Shown in pieces: positions 59,301 through 64,000 of a stretch of 64,000 nucleotides of DNA; positions within the stretch are counted from its first letter, which is position 1, and every line of letters starts with the position of its first letter. The notes under the pieces are model-generated. The model worked only from the letters and a program-made list of their open reading frames with translations, did not search any database and was not told the DNA's origin. Made by a program: the position numbers and the translations under genes. The stretch comes from Peptococcaceae bacterium BICA1-7 (GTDB lineage Bacteria; Bacillota; Desulfotomaculia; Desulfotomaculales; Desulfocucumaceae). The DNA lies in the NCBI GenBank assembly GCA_000802095.1, contig JUEB01000029.1, positions 211,620-275,619 of the forward strand. The letters run 5' to 3'.

Positions 59301-61133
59301 GCCATTGCCAGTCCTTCTCCCAGGCCTGGAAAAGCAGACCCGTCAGCCCCTCTGTCCGTGCCTTATAGAGGCAGCGAGGTGTCGTTAAGGATAATAGATG
59401 ACAATATAGCTCTGGTGGCGATGCAGGACAGGGAAAACAGAAACATGTTCTCCGGGGGCATTGTAAATGGGCTTATAGCCAGGCTTTCAGAGATAAGTCA
59501 AAACGAAAATATAAAGGCGGTTATACTTACCGGATATGAAAATATATTCAGCATGGGGGGCACCAGGGAAGAATTGCTGAATATCGCGGACAAAAAGAAC
59601 CATTTTACAGATGCCTCGGTTTTCTATAACGGGCTGCTTGAGTGCCAGGTTCCGGTTATATCCGCCATTCAAGGCCATGCTAACGGGGGAGGGCTGGCTT
59701 TGGGCCTGTTCGCCGATATAGTGGTTATGTCGGAGGAAAGTATTTACAGCGCCAGCTTTATGAAATACGGATTTACGCCGGGGCTGGGGGCAACGTATAT
59801 ATTGAGAGAAAAGCTGGGAGCCAACCTGGCCGCTGAGATGATGTTTACGGCAAAATCTTACCGGGGGGACGAATTGAAGAACCGGGCGGCCCCGGTACTT
59901 TTCAGAAAGCAAAAGGATGTTTTGAGCGAAGCCTTTTCAATTGCAAAAATGCTGTGTGAAAAGCCTCTATATGCGTTAAAGGTTTTAAAGAGAGATTTGT
60001 CCGGAAGGGTCCTGGAAGAACTGCCTGCAATCATTCAGCGGGAGATGGACATGCACGATCAGACTTTTTCACATCCTGAGGTAAGAAAGCGCATTAACTA
60101 TTACTTTGACAGGCCCCAAAGCCTGAAGGCGAAGCAGTCTGCTGCGGCTCACCGTGAGGATGTCCGGGTGCTTCCGGCGGCTGTGGAGAAAAACTTCAAT
60201 GCGGATGAAGAAAAAGTAAGACAGAAAATAGCAGGTATCCTGGTTGACATATTACATATGGAAGAGAACCAGTTGAATAGGGAGAGGAGCTTTAATGAAT
60301 TAGGGGTTGATTCCATTTCTGCGGTAGAGATTATCAGAGAAATAAACAAGTGCTTCAGTCTGGAGCTGGAGGCAGTGACCATCTACGATTATGAGACCAT
60401 AGACAGGCTGGCCGGGTATGTATGCCGGGAAATAGGGAGTAAGCGCAGTAAAAGCCGCGATCTGAACCAACTTGTGGCATTGCCGGTGGAAAAATCAATA
60501 ACAACTAAGGACGCATACGCCGGCAACAAAATACAGCTTGGCGGCAAGGCTGCTGACAGGCCGGGCAGAAAAGGGCCTGCCGGGTCCGGCAAAGGGCAGG
60601 ACGGGAGAATAAAGCTGGCTGCAAAGGGACAGGTGGAACAGGCCGCTGATAGTATGCCCGCCGGAGGGGGCCTTTCTGAAAAAAGAGCGCGGGCAAAGGT
60701 TGCTGAAATAGCTGCTGAAATACTGCATATCCAGGATGGAAATATTGATTTTAACCGTAATTTTAAGGATTTGGGAGTGGACTCTGTTACCATCGTAGAG
60801 ATTATCAGAGATGTAAACAAGTTCTTTGGCCTTAATCTGGAAGCCGCTAGGGCCTATGATTATCCCACGGTGGAGAGTCTTACCGGATTTATCATGCAGG
60901 AGATAGAGAGAAATGCTGAATCAAGAGCATTTATAAGCGGCTCACCGGGTTCTGCAATCAATGGTTATACTGGTGTGCCTGTTGATAGTGTTGTGGATAG
61001 CGTTAATGAGGAGATTGATACAGAAGATGAAAAGGGTAAACAATTTCTGGATTTGTTAAGACAATTGCGAAACGGCGACTTAGACATAGATGAAGTTAAT
61101 AGGCTGACAGAGGCAAGTTACGGACTGTATTAA
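47391..61133 (+). CDS. Trans-AT PKS megasynthase 3 (modules 6 end to 9)
   Basis: 4,580 aa. N-terminal docking motif 4-32. End of module 6: DH-like shift domain (about 44-305; H66, Asn229 for Asp) and ACP (S386). Module 7: KS (490-905; C660, H795, H835), KR (motif 1334-1342; T-I-D-A where B types show V-I-R-D, hence A type) and ACP (S1640 in G-F-E-S). Module 8: KS (1735-2165; C1902, H2037, H2084) with a carrier-like insert (2212-2293), DH (H2464, D2629), KR (motif 2966-2974, B type) and ACP (S3269 in G-I-N-S). Module 9: KS (3357-3790; C3524, H3659, H3698), enoyl-CoA hydratase domain (about 3995-4245) and tandem ACPs (S4308, S4465). C-terminal docking motif 4540-4575. Predicted steps are a shifted double bond, an L-hydroxyl, an alkene and a beta-branch. 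It starts 39 nt after the previous gene, behind GGGGAGA. Confidence 0.94.
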   Translation: MDMHFSEKQLYEKVAGGELAMTEAMDLLKQMVREGNMSVPGGTAGMIGQSSLTWTFTYDEPLLKDHTVFGDQVLLGVTHCSLAVEAWLKAYPGRALPHIHKLFFSSPIILQPSEKVEIDVFIEERDGQAKFKNRYSKSPSGEKGETASGEYRLAGPQPSSIDIEAFKSQCEKAIEIDQIYREDESQPIKIGPSLRNIQRVYVRGRDVLGELTLFEGGTGSFAVLPSLLNGAVMCCMYGLPEDFTETYLPFMVKKAHIYRQIKEKCLSFSSIVSIGPEILEADISLCDTDGSVLAELKGFTCKRVRSAESFSVQGEPGAGSSRSAHLPGSNSSPPASAAKVPGYGDSDSVEVKIERFIVDNIESLLGKSSGQPVNVNKNFMDLGLDSASLVAFTQKIEKNLGIDLYPTLFFEYQNVKELAAYFAAEHRDAFSAFIVRGDFNRSSSPVEDKKSVIAAGAGGVSDIGSTGDIYDFSSRFIIPGGISGEGHDDCEGIAVIGMAGVFPDAPNVNAFWKALREKRDLIKEIPPDHFDYRPWFVPGQQVNDRMYCKWGSFINDVDKFDAGFFNISPREANVMDPQMRHLLQVLHATAEDAGCAKTIRGTRTGMYTGVCFYDYKQEMDRLGKIMAPHDGTGNSPTMMSNRPSFFFDLKGPSLTVDTACSSSLIALHIACKALKNNECDMALVAGANLLLSSLHYRYFCSIGALSYTGRCHTFDERADGYVPGEAVAAVLLKPLKKAVEDRNNIHAVIKGSAINHGGYTQSVTAPSVKMEARCVMDAWKDAGVDPETIGYIEAHGTGTKLGDPVEINGLISAFREYTGKKSFCAVGSAKAHIGHTEGAAGIAGLIKTILSIKNKEIPAMPMFKKVNPYIKLEGSPLYINPDVEKWERISGTPRRAGVSSFGFGGANAHVVVEEYESLEDGAAAESRGPQVVPLSARNEERLKDYASKLAGFLEEGNDRATLSGIAYTLQAGREEMEERVALVVSTREDLYEKLSRYSRGDEDIDGLYQGNVKTAFPGKAGESPEYQGDGFEDREPDNAARMWVLGGQPDWSKLHRGFLPGHVSLPTYPFEKKRYWIPVQEIGKGAQDHLVSVSLRDDSSRGAGLVYMESKWVKSPITGGGDMPDSLLVFGNDDGVYQRLKNTLKERGSSPHIILVKPGSFYRDLGRGIFELNPGEPDDYVRLIEELKGRNFIPGGVLYLWQAGNVEDSDLSRGVISVFCLIKSLSAHKIKVFPKIVYTYEGGSENPSPLMESVAGFSKSLALLWPGATLTAVEVAAQAEDIALIALEEMAAHEESFTVEIKYEGGERYVREFQPIETDNYQATPLKKGGTYLITGGAGALGMNFARRLAGLWGANLVLTGRSVINERIDEKIHELKALGADAMYVRADAASPADMKEAVKKARKRFGPINGVIHAAGTIDAIPVSQKDITAFRSALSSKIDGTIVLDEVTGEEPLDFFVMFSSISSVLGDFGQCDYAVGNRFMDGFARYREILRKKNMRSGRTVSINWPLWREGGMQGGREEEQLYLQLSGLWRLETQDGLQAFERILSWGTPQVVVLSGDRDRILGMLATKLRSGLSPAAPKAGQETVIAGENQRPAAESPVSELLLGDIKRVASQILQLSPDDLDSDQSFGIFGFESITLKEFAVRISEAYNIEIAPTVFFSRSSLEKLAGYLLEEFGEEIHCYYTRLDEKVNNKAAGEKRREEFSNSRQDLKEENSPEKRVPRKEEYSGDVAVIGISGIFPGARNHEEFWDNLLAGKDLITEIPESRWDWNKYYGDPYEDDNRCYSKWGGFIDHVDKFDAPFFNISPREAELMDPQHRLFLETAWRAIEDGGYRPTDLSGNAVGVFVGVQGSDYLQLLTDAGETGAEIGTGNSHAMLANRVSYHLNLRGPSESVDTACSSSLVAIQRAVRSIGSGECQLALAGGVSLILSPRNFLAAGRLGMLSPDGRCKTFDRSANGFVKGEGVGVLLLKSAGRAIEDGDHIYAVIKATAVNHGGKASSLTAPNPDAQADLIAGAYNRAGIDPETVSYIETHGTGTELGDPVEVQGLLKAFKEIAASLNRPIMKNNYCGLGSVKTNIGHLEPAAGIAGVFKVILAMRHRMLPGNLHLSEINPLIDFKDTPFYIVDSTRAWERLEDSMGNAVPRRAGVSSFGYGGTNAHVVLEEYRPSPSRQENESLGPELIVLSARNEERLRDYASQLAGFLSKKALRLQVDAVRKELAAAVSQILNVKVEDLSLEVDLREYGLDHVQISDLLKEINDRYGYEINPLIFSIHPTINSLAGNICENKDNTVEKASISNIAYTLQTGRDSMEERLAVVVNSVQELIEKLTRYFRGEAGIDGLYSGNAGAARKKPGISGASRSDPVSAGKADPDKLARLWVAGEEVDWSILRRGRRYNRVSLPTYPFARYRYWVPQTDSIKGGSAGNTAGMLHPLIDSNVSTLENQCFKKLFRPDEFFLRDHVVAGRRVLPAAAYLEMARKAGELSRSGSRVKKIKNIVWESPIPVNESPEEIFINLSPAGGPVVEFEVIAGGAPHARGELVYGENGQDSGGIEYIDIQAVIKRCRENTTGPECYRVFEKAGLNYGSSFQAVRGIYSSGDEALSMLKLPGHLKGGFADYILHPALVDGAMQTVMGLKTGEKDKGKIHLPFALGEVELAGMLTEECHAYATLSGKPATGNSGVIKYNILIIDDQGRVVARLKDFSLRAAAGSNDTEKSESRLAYCRREWEESPVIKVNDQMINNVLLFDNGEGIREALRALFKKEGRQSPELAVVKPGDSFRDLGNNVFQINPGKPGDYRMLLEALNGYNLMPSHIIHAWSREPLDETGETLGGQLDRGVYSLLSLCQGLMEQRLKNIVQLLYIYTGHGGPQPQYSGVAGFLRTIRREYPGIVFRTIELEGLYRRSSSLEESLLAEAALAEMAGDPGEVEIRYRDGVRLVRRIKEIDFSGSGGSGLLRSRGVYIITGGTGGLGLVLAEFLAGRYGARLVLAGRSELSGLSEAKRAGIKQLKKLGAEVLYVKADVSRREDVERLVSEVRSRFGEINGIIHCAGVIRDSLALKKTREEMDEVLAPKVYGTLFLDEGTKGEKLDFFILFSSIAAVMGNVGQSDYAYANCFMDAFAERRRSLEKAGKRSGITLSFNWPLWEEGGMKLDDGIMEWMEENLGIVPMSTENGLKAFEDGLEMDLPVLTVFEGKEKNIENMLSEYNSAELLSAAGTGEAVNITVQKDLDLREKAVRLLKEIVSRESKQPVARIHEKEQLEKYGINSVMIMRLTRELEKSFGPLSKTLFFEYQNISDLSDYFTENHRERIIEITAGHEEVGMNKSERPVPEVVRPRFSNPGIVRESDRKEEKGEYDIAVIGVSGRYPMAGNLEEFWENLKNGRDCITEIPQERWDYRKYYDPEKGKRGKIYGKWGGFIDGVDKFDPLFFNMSPRDAEVTDPQERLFLETVWQTLEDAGYTGKGLEDNRVGVFVGVMYGEYQLLGAGRGENSLMPVSSYASIANRVSYYFNFSGPSIALDTMCSSSLTAIHLACESISRGESDIAIAGGVNLSIHPHKYFVLSQSKFVSSDGRCRSFGEGGDGYVPGEGVGAVILKPLKKAVADGDNIYGLIKGSSINHGGRTNGYSVPNPKAQASLIYETLTKAGINPRTISYIEAHGTGTSLGDPIEINGLINAFDTRDRQQYCSIGSVKSNIGHLESAAGIAGITKILLQMKHRQLVPSIHSEKLNPNINFKDSPFYVQRTPAEWNKPVIVENGVEKRYPRRAGISSFGAGGANAHIILEEYEKQAPVQETIRGPYLFVLSSRNGETLKKYAGEMAGFVKRAAGPAGEGLSIEDAVYTSQAGREAMEERLALIVFGTEDLCDKLDRYSQGEEDIDGLYRGNALSAFNTGLMPEGRAGDEYIKAVLGEGELDKIARLWVSGADLDWDLLYKDGKPGRISLPGYPFDRKRYWVDSFRPGKTSAATESKAIASPSPRPGKADPSAPLSVPYRGSEVSLRIIDDNIALVAMQDRENRNMFSGGIVNGLIARLSEISQNENIKAVILTGYENIFSMGGTREELLNIADKKNHFTDASVFYNGLLECQVPVISAIQGHANGGGLALGLFADIVVMSEESIYSASFMKYGFTPGLGATYILREKLGANLAAEMMFTAKSYRGDELKNRAAPVLFRKQKDVLSEAFSIAKMLCEKPLYALKVLKRDLSGRVLEELPAIIQREMDMHDQTFSHPEVRKRINYYFDRPQSLKAKQSAAAHREDVRVLPAAVEKNFNADEEKVRQKIAGILVDILHMEENQLNRERSFNELGVDSISAVEIIREINKCFSLELEAVTIYDYETIDRLAGYVCREIGSKRSKSRDLNQLVALPVEKSITTKDAYAGNKIQLGGKAADRPGRKGPAGSGKGQDGRIKLAAKGQVEQAADSMPAGGGLSEKRARAKVAEIAAEILHIQDGNIDFNRNFKDLGVDSVTIVEIIRDVNKFFGLNLEAARAYDYPTVESLTGFIMQEIERNAESRAFISGSPGSAINGYTGVPVDSVVDSVNEEIDTEDEKGKQFLDLLRQLRNGDLDIDEVNRLTEASYGLY
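47520..48306 (+). other. DH-like double-bond shift (enoyl isomerase) domain
   Basis: The hot-dog DH pattern has H66 in D-H-T-V-F-G, but the Pro of HxxxGxxxxP is Leu75, and the second catalytic Asp of the H-P-x-L-x-D motif is Asn229 (L-P-S-L-L-N-G). Keeping the His while changing Asp to Asn and losing the Pro is the known mark of double-bond shift domains in trans-AT PKSs. Confidence 0.7.
54024..54269 (+). other. Serine-less carrier-like insert in the module 8 KS flank
   Basis: Residues 2212-2293 sit at the same point of the KS flanking region as the module 5 insert. They show an ACP-like pattern (E-L-A-A-A-V-S-Q-I-L, R-E-Y-G-L-D, L-L-K-E-I-N-D-R-Y-G). His2251 replaces the Ser (G-L-D-H), so it is a non-functional carrier fold. 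Confidence 0.75.
59370..60930 (+). other. Integrated ECH2 plus tandem ACPs (beta-branch site)
   Basis: The hydratase domain shows Q-G-H-A-N-G-G-G-L-A-L-G-L-F-A-D and F-M-K-Y-G-F-T-P-G-L-G, which resemble the PksI-type decarboxylating ECH2. The two following ACPs are near twins (G-V-D-S-I-S-A-V-E-I-I-R-E-I-N-K and G-V-D-S-V-T-I-V-E-I-I-R-D-V-N-K). This KS-ECH-ACP-ACP layout is the usual site of HCS-mediated branching. Confidence 0.85.
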
Positions 61134-61156
61134 AAAGATTGATTTGGAGGTGACTT

Positions 61157-62815
61157 ATGATTATTGCAGAGCGCAAGGAAAGACAGGTTTCCATACTTGA
61201 AGCGGCAGAAAATAATCAGGAGTTTTTGCGCAGTATTTTCATGGGCTGCAGTAATGGCACGGGCCATTCAAAGCTGCAAAAGTATATAGAGCAGGTTCTT
61301 TTTGAAACTCCTAGTTTTTTAAAGCACCATGTAGGTTTTGGTAAAGGCAGCGTGAAAGAGTTGTCCGGAAAATTTACCAACACTTTGATCAGGAGACAAT
61401 CTGAAAAGAATTCTAACGAAGTAATTATAGACCTTATAAATAACATCGTCCCTTATGCGGTTAATGTTGCCTCACCCTATTTTGTAGGCCATATGACCTC
61501 AGCAATTCCTCCTTTTATGATACAGCTCAAGGCAATAGCCGCCGCGCTTAATCAGAATGTGGTCAAGCTGGAGACCTCCGGGGTTGTGTCATTGGTTGAA
61601 AAACAGGTACTGGCTAAAATCCACAGGCTTATTTACCGCCGTACCCAGGATTTTTATGACCATCACGTCCAAAATCAGGATACCACCCTGGGGTGCTTTA
61701 CGGAAGGAGGAACAGTGGCCAACATAACGGCGCTGTGGGCAGCCAGGGATGCCCTGCTGGCCCCTAGGGACGGATTCGGGGGTGTGGAGAAAGAGGGAGT
61801 GGAAGCCGGGTACAGGGCGTATGGGATAGACAGGTGTATTGTTCTTGTATCGAGGCTGGGGCATTACTCCCTCAGAAAAGCCGGTGGAATCCTGGGAATA
61901 GGCAGTGAAAATATTATTCCCGTGGAGGTGGACGAAAACAGCCGGATAAATATTCACAGCCTTGCTAAAAAAATAGAAGAAATAAAGTCGGAAAGTAGCC
62001 GGAACAGACTGTTAGCCATAGTGGGAATTGGAGGAACCACCGAAACCGGGACTATCGATCCCCTCAAAGAAATGGGAGAGATATGTGCTGAAAACGGGGT
62101 TCACTTTCATGTGGATGCGGCGTGGGGCGGCCCGGCCCTTCTATCGGAAAAATATAGTTACCTGCTGGAAGGTATAGATTTGGCTGATTCTGTCACCATA
62201 GACGGCCACAAGCAGTTTTACATGCCTATGAGCTCCGGAATGGTTTATTTTAAAGACCCATACATAATGAACAATGTATCCTATCGCGCGAACTACATAA
62301 TCCGGGACGGTTCCGGGGACCTGGGGATCAGGTCGGCATCCGGATCAAGAGAGGCCAACTCACTGATATTGCACAGTGCTCTTAGAATAATGGGAGCCCG
62401 GGGGTATGGACTGCTGGTTGAGCATGGAATAGAAACGGCCAGGCAGCTTGCAGAAGAAATTATGAGGAGACCTGACTTTCATCTTGTAACACCACCGGAG
62501 TTGAATATTCTTACATACCAGATATATCCTGAACACTATGGCAGAATCCTTGAAGATAGCCCGGATAAGGAAGAGATCATATATCAAAACATTAATGAAA
62601 TCAACCGTACCATACAAAGGCAGCAGAGAGAATGCGGCATAGGGTTTGTATCGAGGACGGTGCTTGTGAATAAAAATGCCCCCTATAGAGAGAAGGTAGT
62701 TTTAAGAATTGTCATAGCCAATCCCATGACAAACATGGATATTTTAAAGGAAGTAATCGATGAGCAGGAGCAGATTTACAAATCCATTTTGCCGGGGTAT
62801 GAATTAAATCTATGA
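61157..62815 (+). CDS. PLP-dependent decarboxylase, probably aspartate 1-decarboxylase type
   Basis: Group II pyridoxal-phosphate decarboxylase (552 aa). Visible are T-E-G-G-T-V-A-N-I-T-A-L, the H-V-D-A-A-W-G-G motif with the Asp that holds the PLP nitrogen, and D-G-H-K-Q-F-Y-M-P with the Schiff-base Lys352. Length and pattern resemble PanP-type aspartate 1-decarboxylases, which make beta-alanine. A glutamate, diaminobutyrate or aromatic amino acid decarboxylase cannot be excluded. It lies inside the PKS operon (23 nt after one PKS gene, 95 nt before the next) with a strong GGAGGTGA site. It may feed beta-alanine into the product, or into coenzyme A for phosphopantetheine. Both are inference. 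Confidence 0.85.
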   Translation: MIIAERKERQVSILEAAENNQEFLRSIFMGCSNGTGHSKLQKYIEQVLFETPSFLKHHVGFGKGSVKELSGKFTNTLIRRQSEKNSNEVIIDLINNIVPYAVNVASPYFVGHMTSAIPPFMIQLKAIAAALNQNVVKLETSGVVSLVEKQVLAKIHRLIYRRTQDFYDHHVQNQDTTLGCFTEGGTVANITALWAARDALLAPRDGFGGVEKEGVEAGYRAYGIDRCIVLVSRLGHYSLRKAGGILGIGSENIIPVEVDENSRINIHSLAKKIEEIKSESSRNRLLAIVGIGGTTETGTIDPLKEMGEICAENGVHFHVDAAWGGPALLSEKYSYLLEGIDLADSVTIDGHKQFYMPMSSGMVYFKDPYIMNNVSYRANYIIRDGSGDLGIRSASGSREANSLILHSALRIMGARGYGLLVEHGIETARQLAEEIMRRPDFHLVTPPELNILTYQIYPEHYGRILEDSPDKEEIIYQNINEINRTIQRQQRECGIGFVSRTVLVNKNAPYREKVVLRIVIANPMTNMDILKEVIDEQEQIYKSILPGYELNL

Positions 62816-62910
62816 ATATAATTATTTATCTATTAAGCAGTAAAGATAATAATATAAGACCTTTTGGATAAAGCTGCGCATAAAAGTTCCTATGATCGCG
62901 GAGGTTTATT

Positions 62911-64000
62911 ATGGTTAAAAGCTATAGCAAAACAGAAATCCTTAAAATGGTTCAGGAAATGCGTATAACACCGGAAGAAGGGTTTGACCTTATTAAAGAA
63001 CTTGAAAAGGGTAATGGAAAAAGAAAACAACAAGTTTATCTTCAAGATAATACATCTTTACCTAAAGTCAAAGCTAATACCAGAGAGGTACAGCCTCAAG
63101 TTTATGACATTGCCGTAATTGGTATGTCAGGGAGATTTTCCGGGGCAGAAAACCTCGATGTGTTTTGGGATAACTTAAAAAAGGGAGTAAGCAGCATCGG
63201 GGAAGTCCCCAGAGAACGTTGGGACATCAATGAATACTATCATCCCAACCCCAAAACTCCAAATAAAACCTATTGCAAATGGCTTGGTTTGGTTCCTGAT
63301 GCAGATAAATTTGACCCGCTGTTTTTCAATATTTCACCCAGAGAAGCCGAATTAATGGACCCGCAGCACAGGCTCATTCTGGAAGAAACATGGAGGGCAC
63401 TGGAGGACGCCGGTTATTCTCCCGGGTTTTTTTCGGGTACAAAGTGCGGTGTGTTTATTGGAGTAATGCAGGGAGACTACGACCAGAGACTGTCCGGCAG
63501 CGGCCTGGACATTCAATCCGTAACAGGAAACCTCAACTCCTTCATACCGGCCAGAGTTTCATACTTTCTAAATTTACTGGGCCCCAATATGGCCATAGAT
63601 ACCGCCTGCTCCTCCTCCTTAGTGGCGGTGCACCAGGCCTGTAAAAGCATACAAAGCGGAGAAAGTGAGCTGGCGCTGGCCGGGGGAGTATGTATCATAA
63701 CTACACCGGCTACACATATCTCAACCTCAAATGGAGAGATGTTATCAAGAGACGGGAAGTGTAAAACCTTTGACAACAGTGCCGACGGTTTTGTTCCGGG
63801 CGAGGGTGTAGGTGTTGTGGCCCTCAAGGCACTGGCAAAAGCAATAGAAGATGGCGATCATATATACGGGATAATAAAGGGGTCCCGTGTAAACCAGGAC
63901 GGGAAGACCAATGGTATAACCGCTCCCAGCAGCAACTCCCAGGCTCAGCTGGAGGCGGAAGTATACGAGACCTTCGGGATTAACCCCGAAAGCATCAGCT
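62911..64000 (+). CDS. Trans-AT PKS megasynthase 4 (3' truncated; module 10 KS)
   Basis: The open frame runs off the window (363 complete codons). Residues 4-32 form a docking motif (K-T-E-I-L-K-M-V-Q-E-M-R-I-T-P-E-E-G in part), followed by a linker. A ketosynthase starts near residue 66 with D-I-A-V-I-G-M-S-G, includes I-S-P-R-E-A and M-D-P-Q-H, and has its Cys in D-T-A-C-S-S-S. The window ends before the H-G-T-G-T block. The ATG at 62911 has GCGGAGG 8 nt upstream. The docking motif fits the C-terminus of megasynthase 3, so this should be the next protein in line and would accept the beta-branched chain. Confidence 0.93.
   Translation, partial: MVKSYSKTEILKMVQEMRITPEEGFDLIKELEKGNGKRKQQVYLQDNTSLPKVKANTREVQPQVYDIAVIGMSGRFSGAENLDVFWDNLKKGVSSIGEVPRERWDINEYYHPNPKTPNKTYCKWLGLVPDADKFDPLFFNISPREAELMDPQHRLILEETWRALEDAGYSPGFFSGTKCGVFIGVMQGDYDQRLSGSGLDIQSVTGNLNSFIPARVSYFLNLLGPNMAIDTACSSSLVAVHQACKSIQSGESELALAGGVCIITTPATHISTSNGEMLSRDGKCKTFDNSADGFVPGEGVGVVALKALAKAIEDGDHIYGIIKGSRVNQDGKTNGITAPSSNSQAQLEAEVYETFGINPESIS

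Noticed and set aside
62816..62910. Terminator or promoter between the decarboxylase and megasynthase 4
   Set aside because: The gap is AT-rich, but no stable hairpin or well-spaced promoter boxes are visible.

Overview
The window suggests an anaerobic, spore-former-type Firmicute, perhaps of the Desulfotomaculum/Pelotomaculum (Peptococcaceae) kind. The grounds are strong AGGAGG-type ribosome binding sites, GTG/TTG starts, a bacterial complex I operon, a C_GCAxxG_C_C family protein and moderate GC. The taxonomic call is inference.

Region 1 (1-8312) is the 3' part of a complex I operon: nuoD (cut at the window start), nuoH, nuoI, nuoJ, nuoK, nuoL, nuoM, nuoN, closed by a perfect hairpin terminator. 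Region 2 (about 8590-16800) is ordinary accessory and housekeeping DNA: a MoxR-type AAA+ ATPase with its VWA/CoxE-like partner, a small cysteine-rich C_GCAxxG_C_C protein, a membrane chemoreceptor, a LysE-type exporter and glutamate dehydrogenase (both on the minus strand), and ilvC. Several degenerate palindromic intergenic elements lie here and inside the nuo operon.

Region 3 (17003-64000, running off the end) is a large trans-acyltransferase polyketide synthase (trans-AT PKS/NRPS) cluster. It follows two stacked terminators and a good sigma-A promoter, and all genes lie on the plus strand with gaps of 95 nt or less, so it is probably one operon. It opens with trans-acting enzymes in the order known from bacillaene-type clusters: an acyl hydrolase-like AT + malonyl AT + FMN enoyl reductase fusion (PksE/MmpC type), a donor ACP (AcpK type), a decarboxylating ketosynthase with Ser for Cys (PksF), an HMG-CoA-synthase-like enzyme (PksG) and a first enoyl-CoA hydratase (PksH). 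The second, PksI-like hydratase is built into the third megasynthase beside tandem ACPs, which places a beta-branch there.

Three complete megasynthases (about 4,333, 3,441 and 4,580 aa) and the start of a fourth give this assembly line. M1: KS-dead AT-DH-KR-ACP. M2: KS-KR-cMT-ACP. M3: KS-ACP. M4: C-A(Gly-like)-PCP. M5: KS[pseudo-carrier]-KR-ACP. M6: KS-DH | DH-like shift domain-ACP, split between two proteins. M7: KS-KR(A type)-ACP. M8: KS[pseudo-carrier]-DH-KR-ACP. M9: KS-ECH2-ACP-ACP. M10: KS, truncated. Short helical motifs ending in G-x-I/L-T at each protein junction support this order. A PLP-dependent decarboxylase, probably an aspartate 1-decarboxylase, lies between the third and fourth PKS genes. 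No thioesterase, phosphopantetheinyl transferase, transporter or dedicated loading module is visible, so the cluster continues past the window. The most unusual parts are the eroded cis-AT in module 1, the two serine-less carrier-like inserts in KS flanking regions, the split DH/shift module and the embedded decarboxylase.
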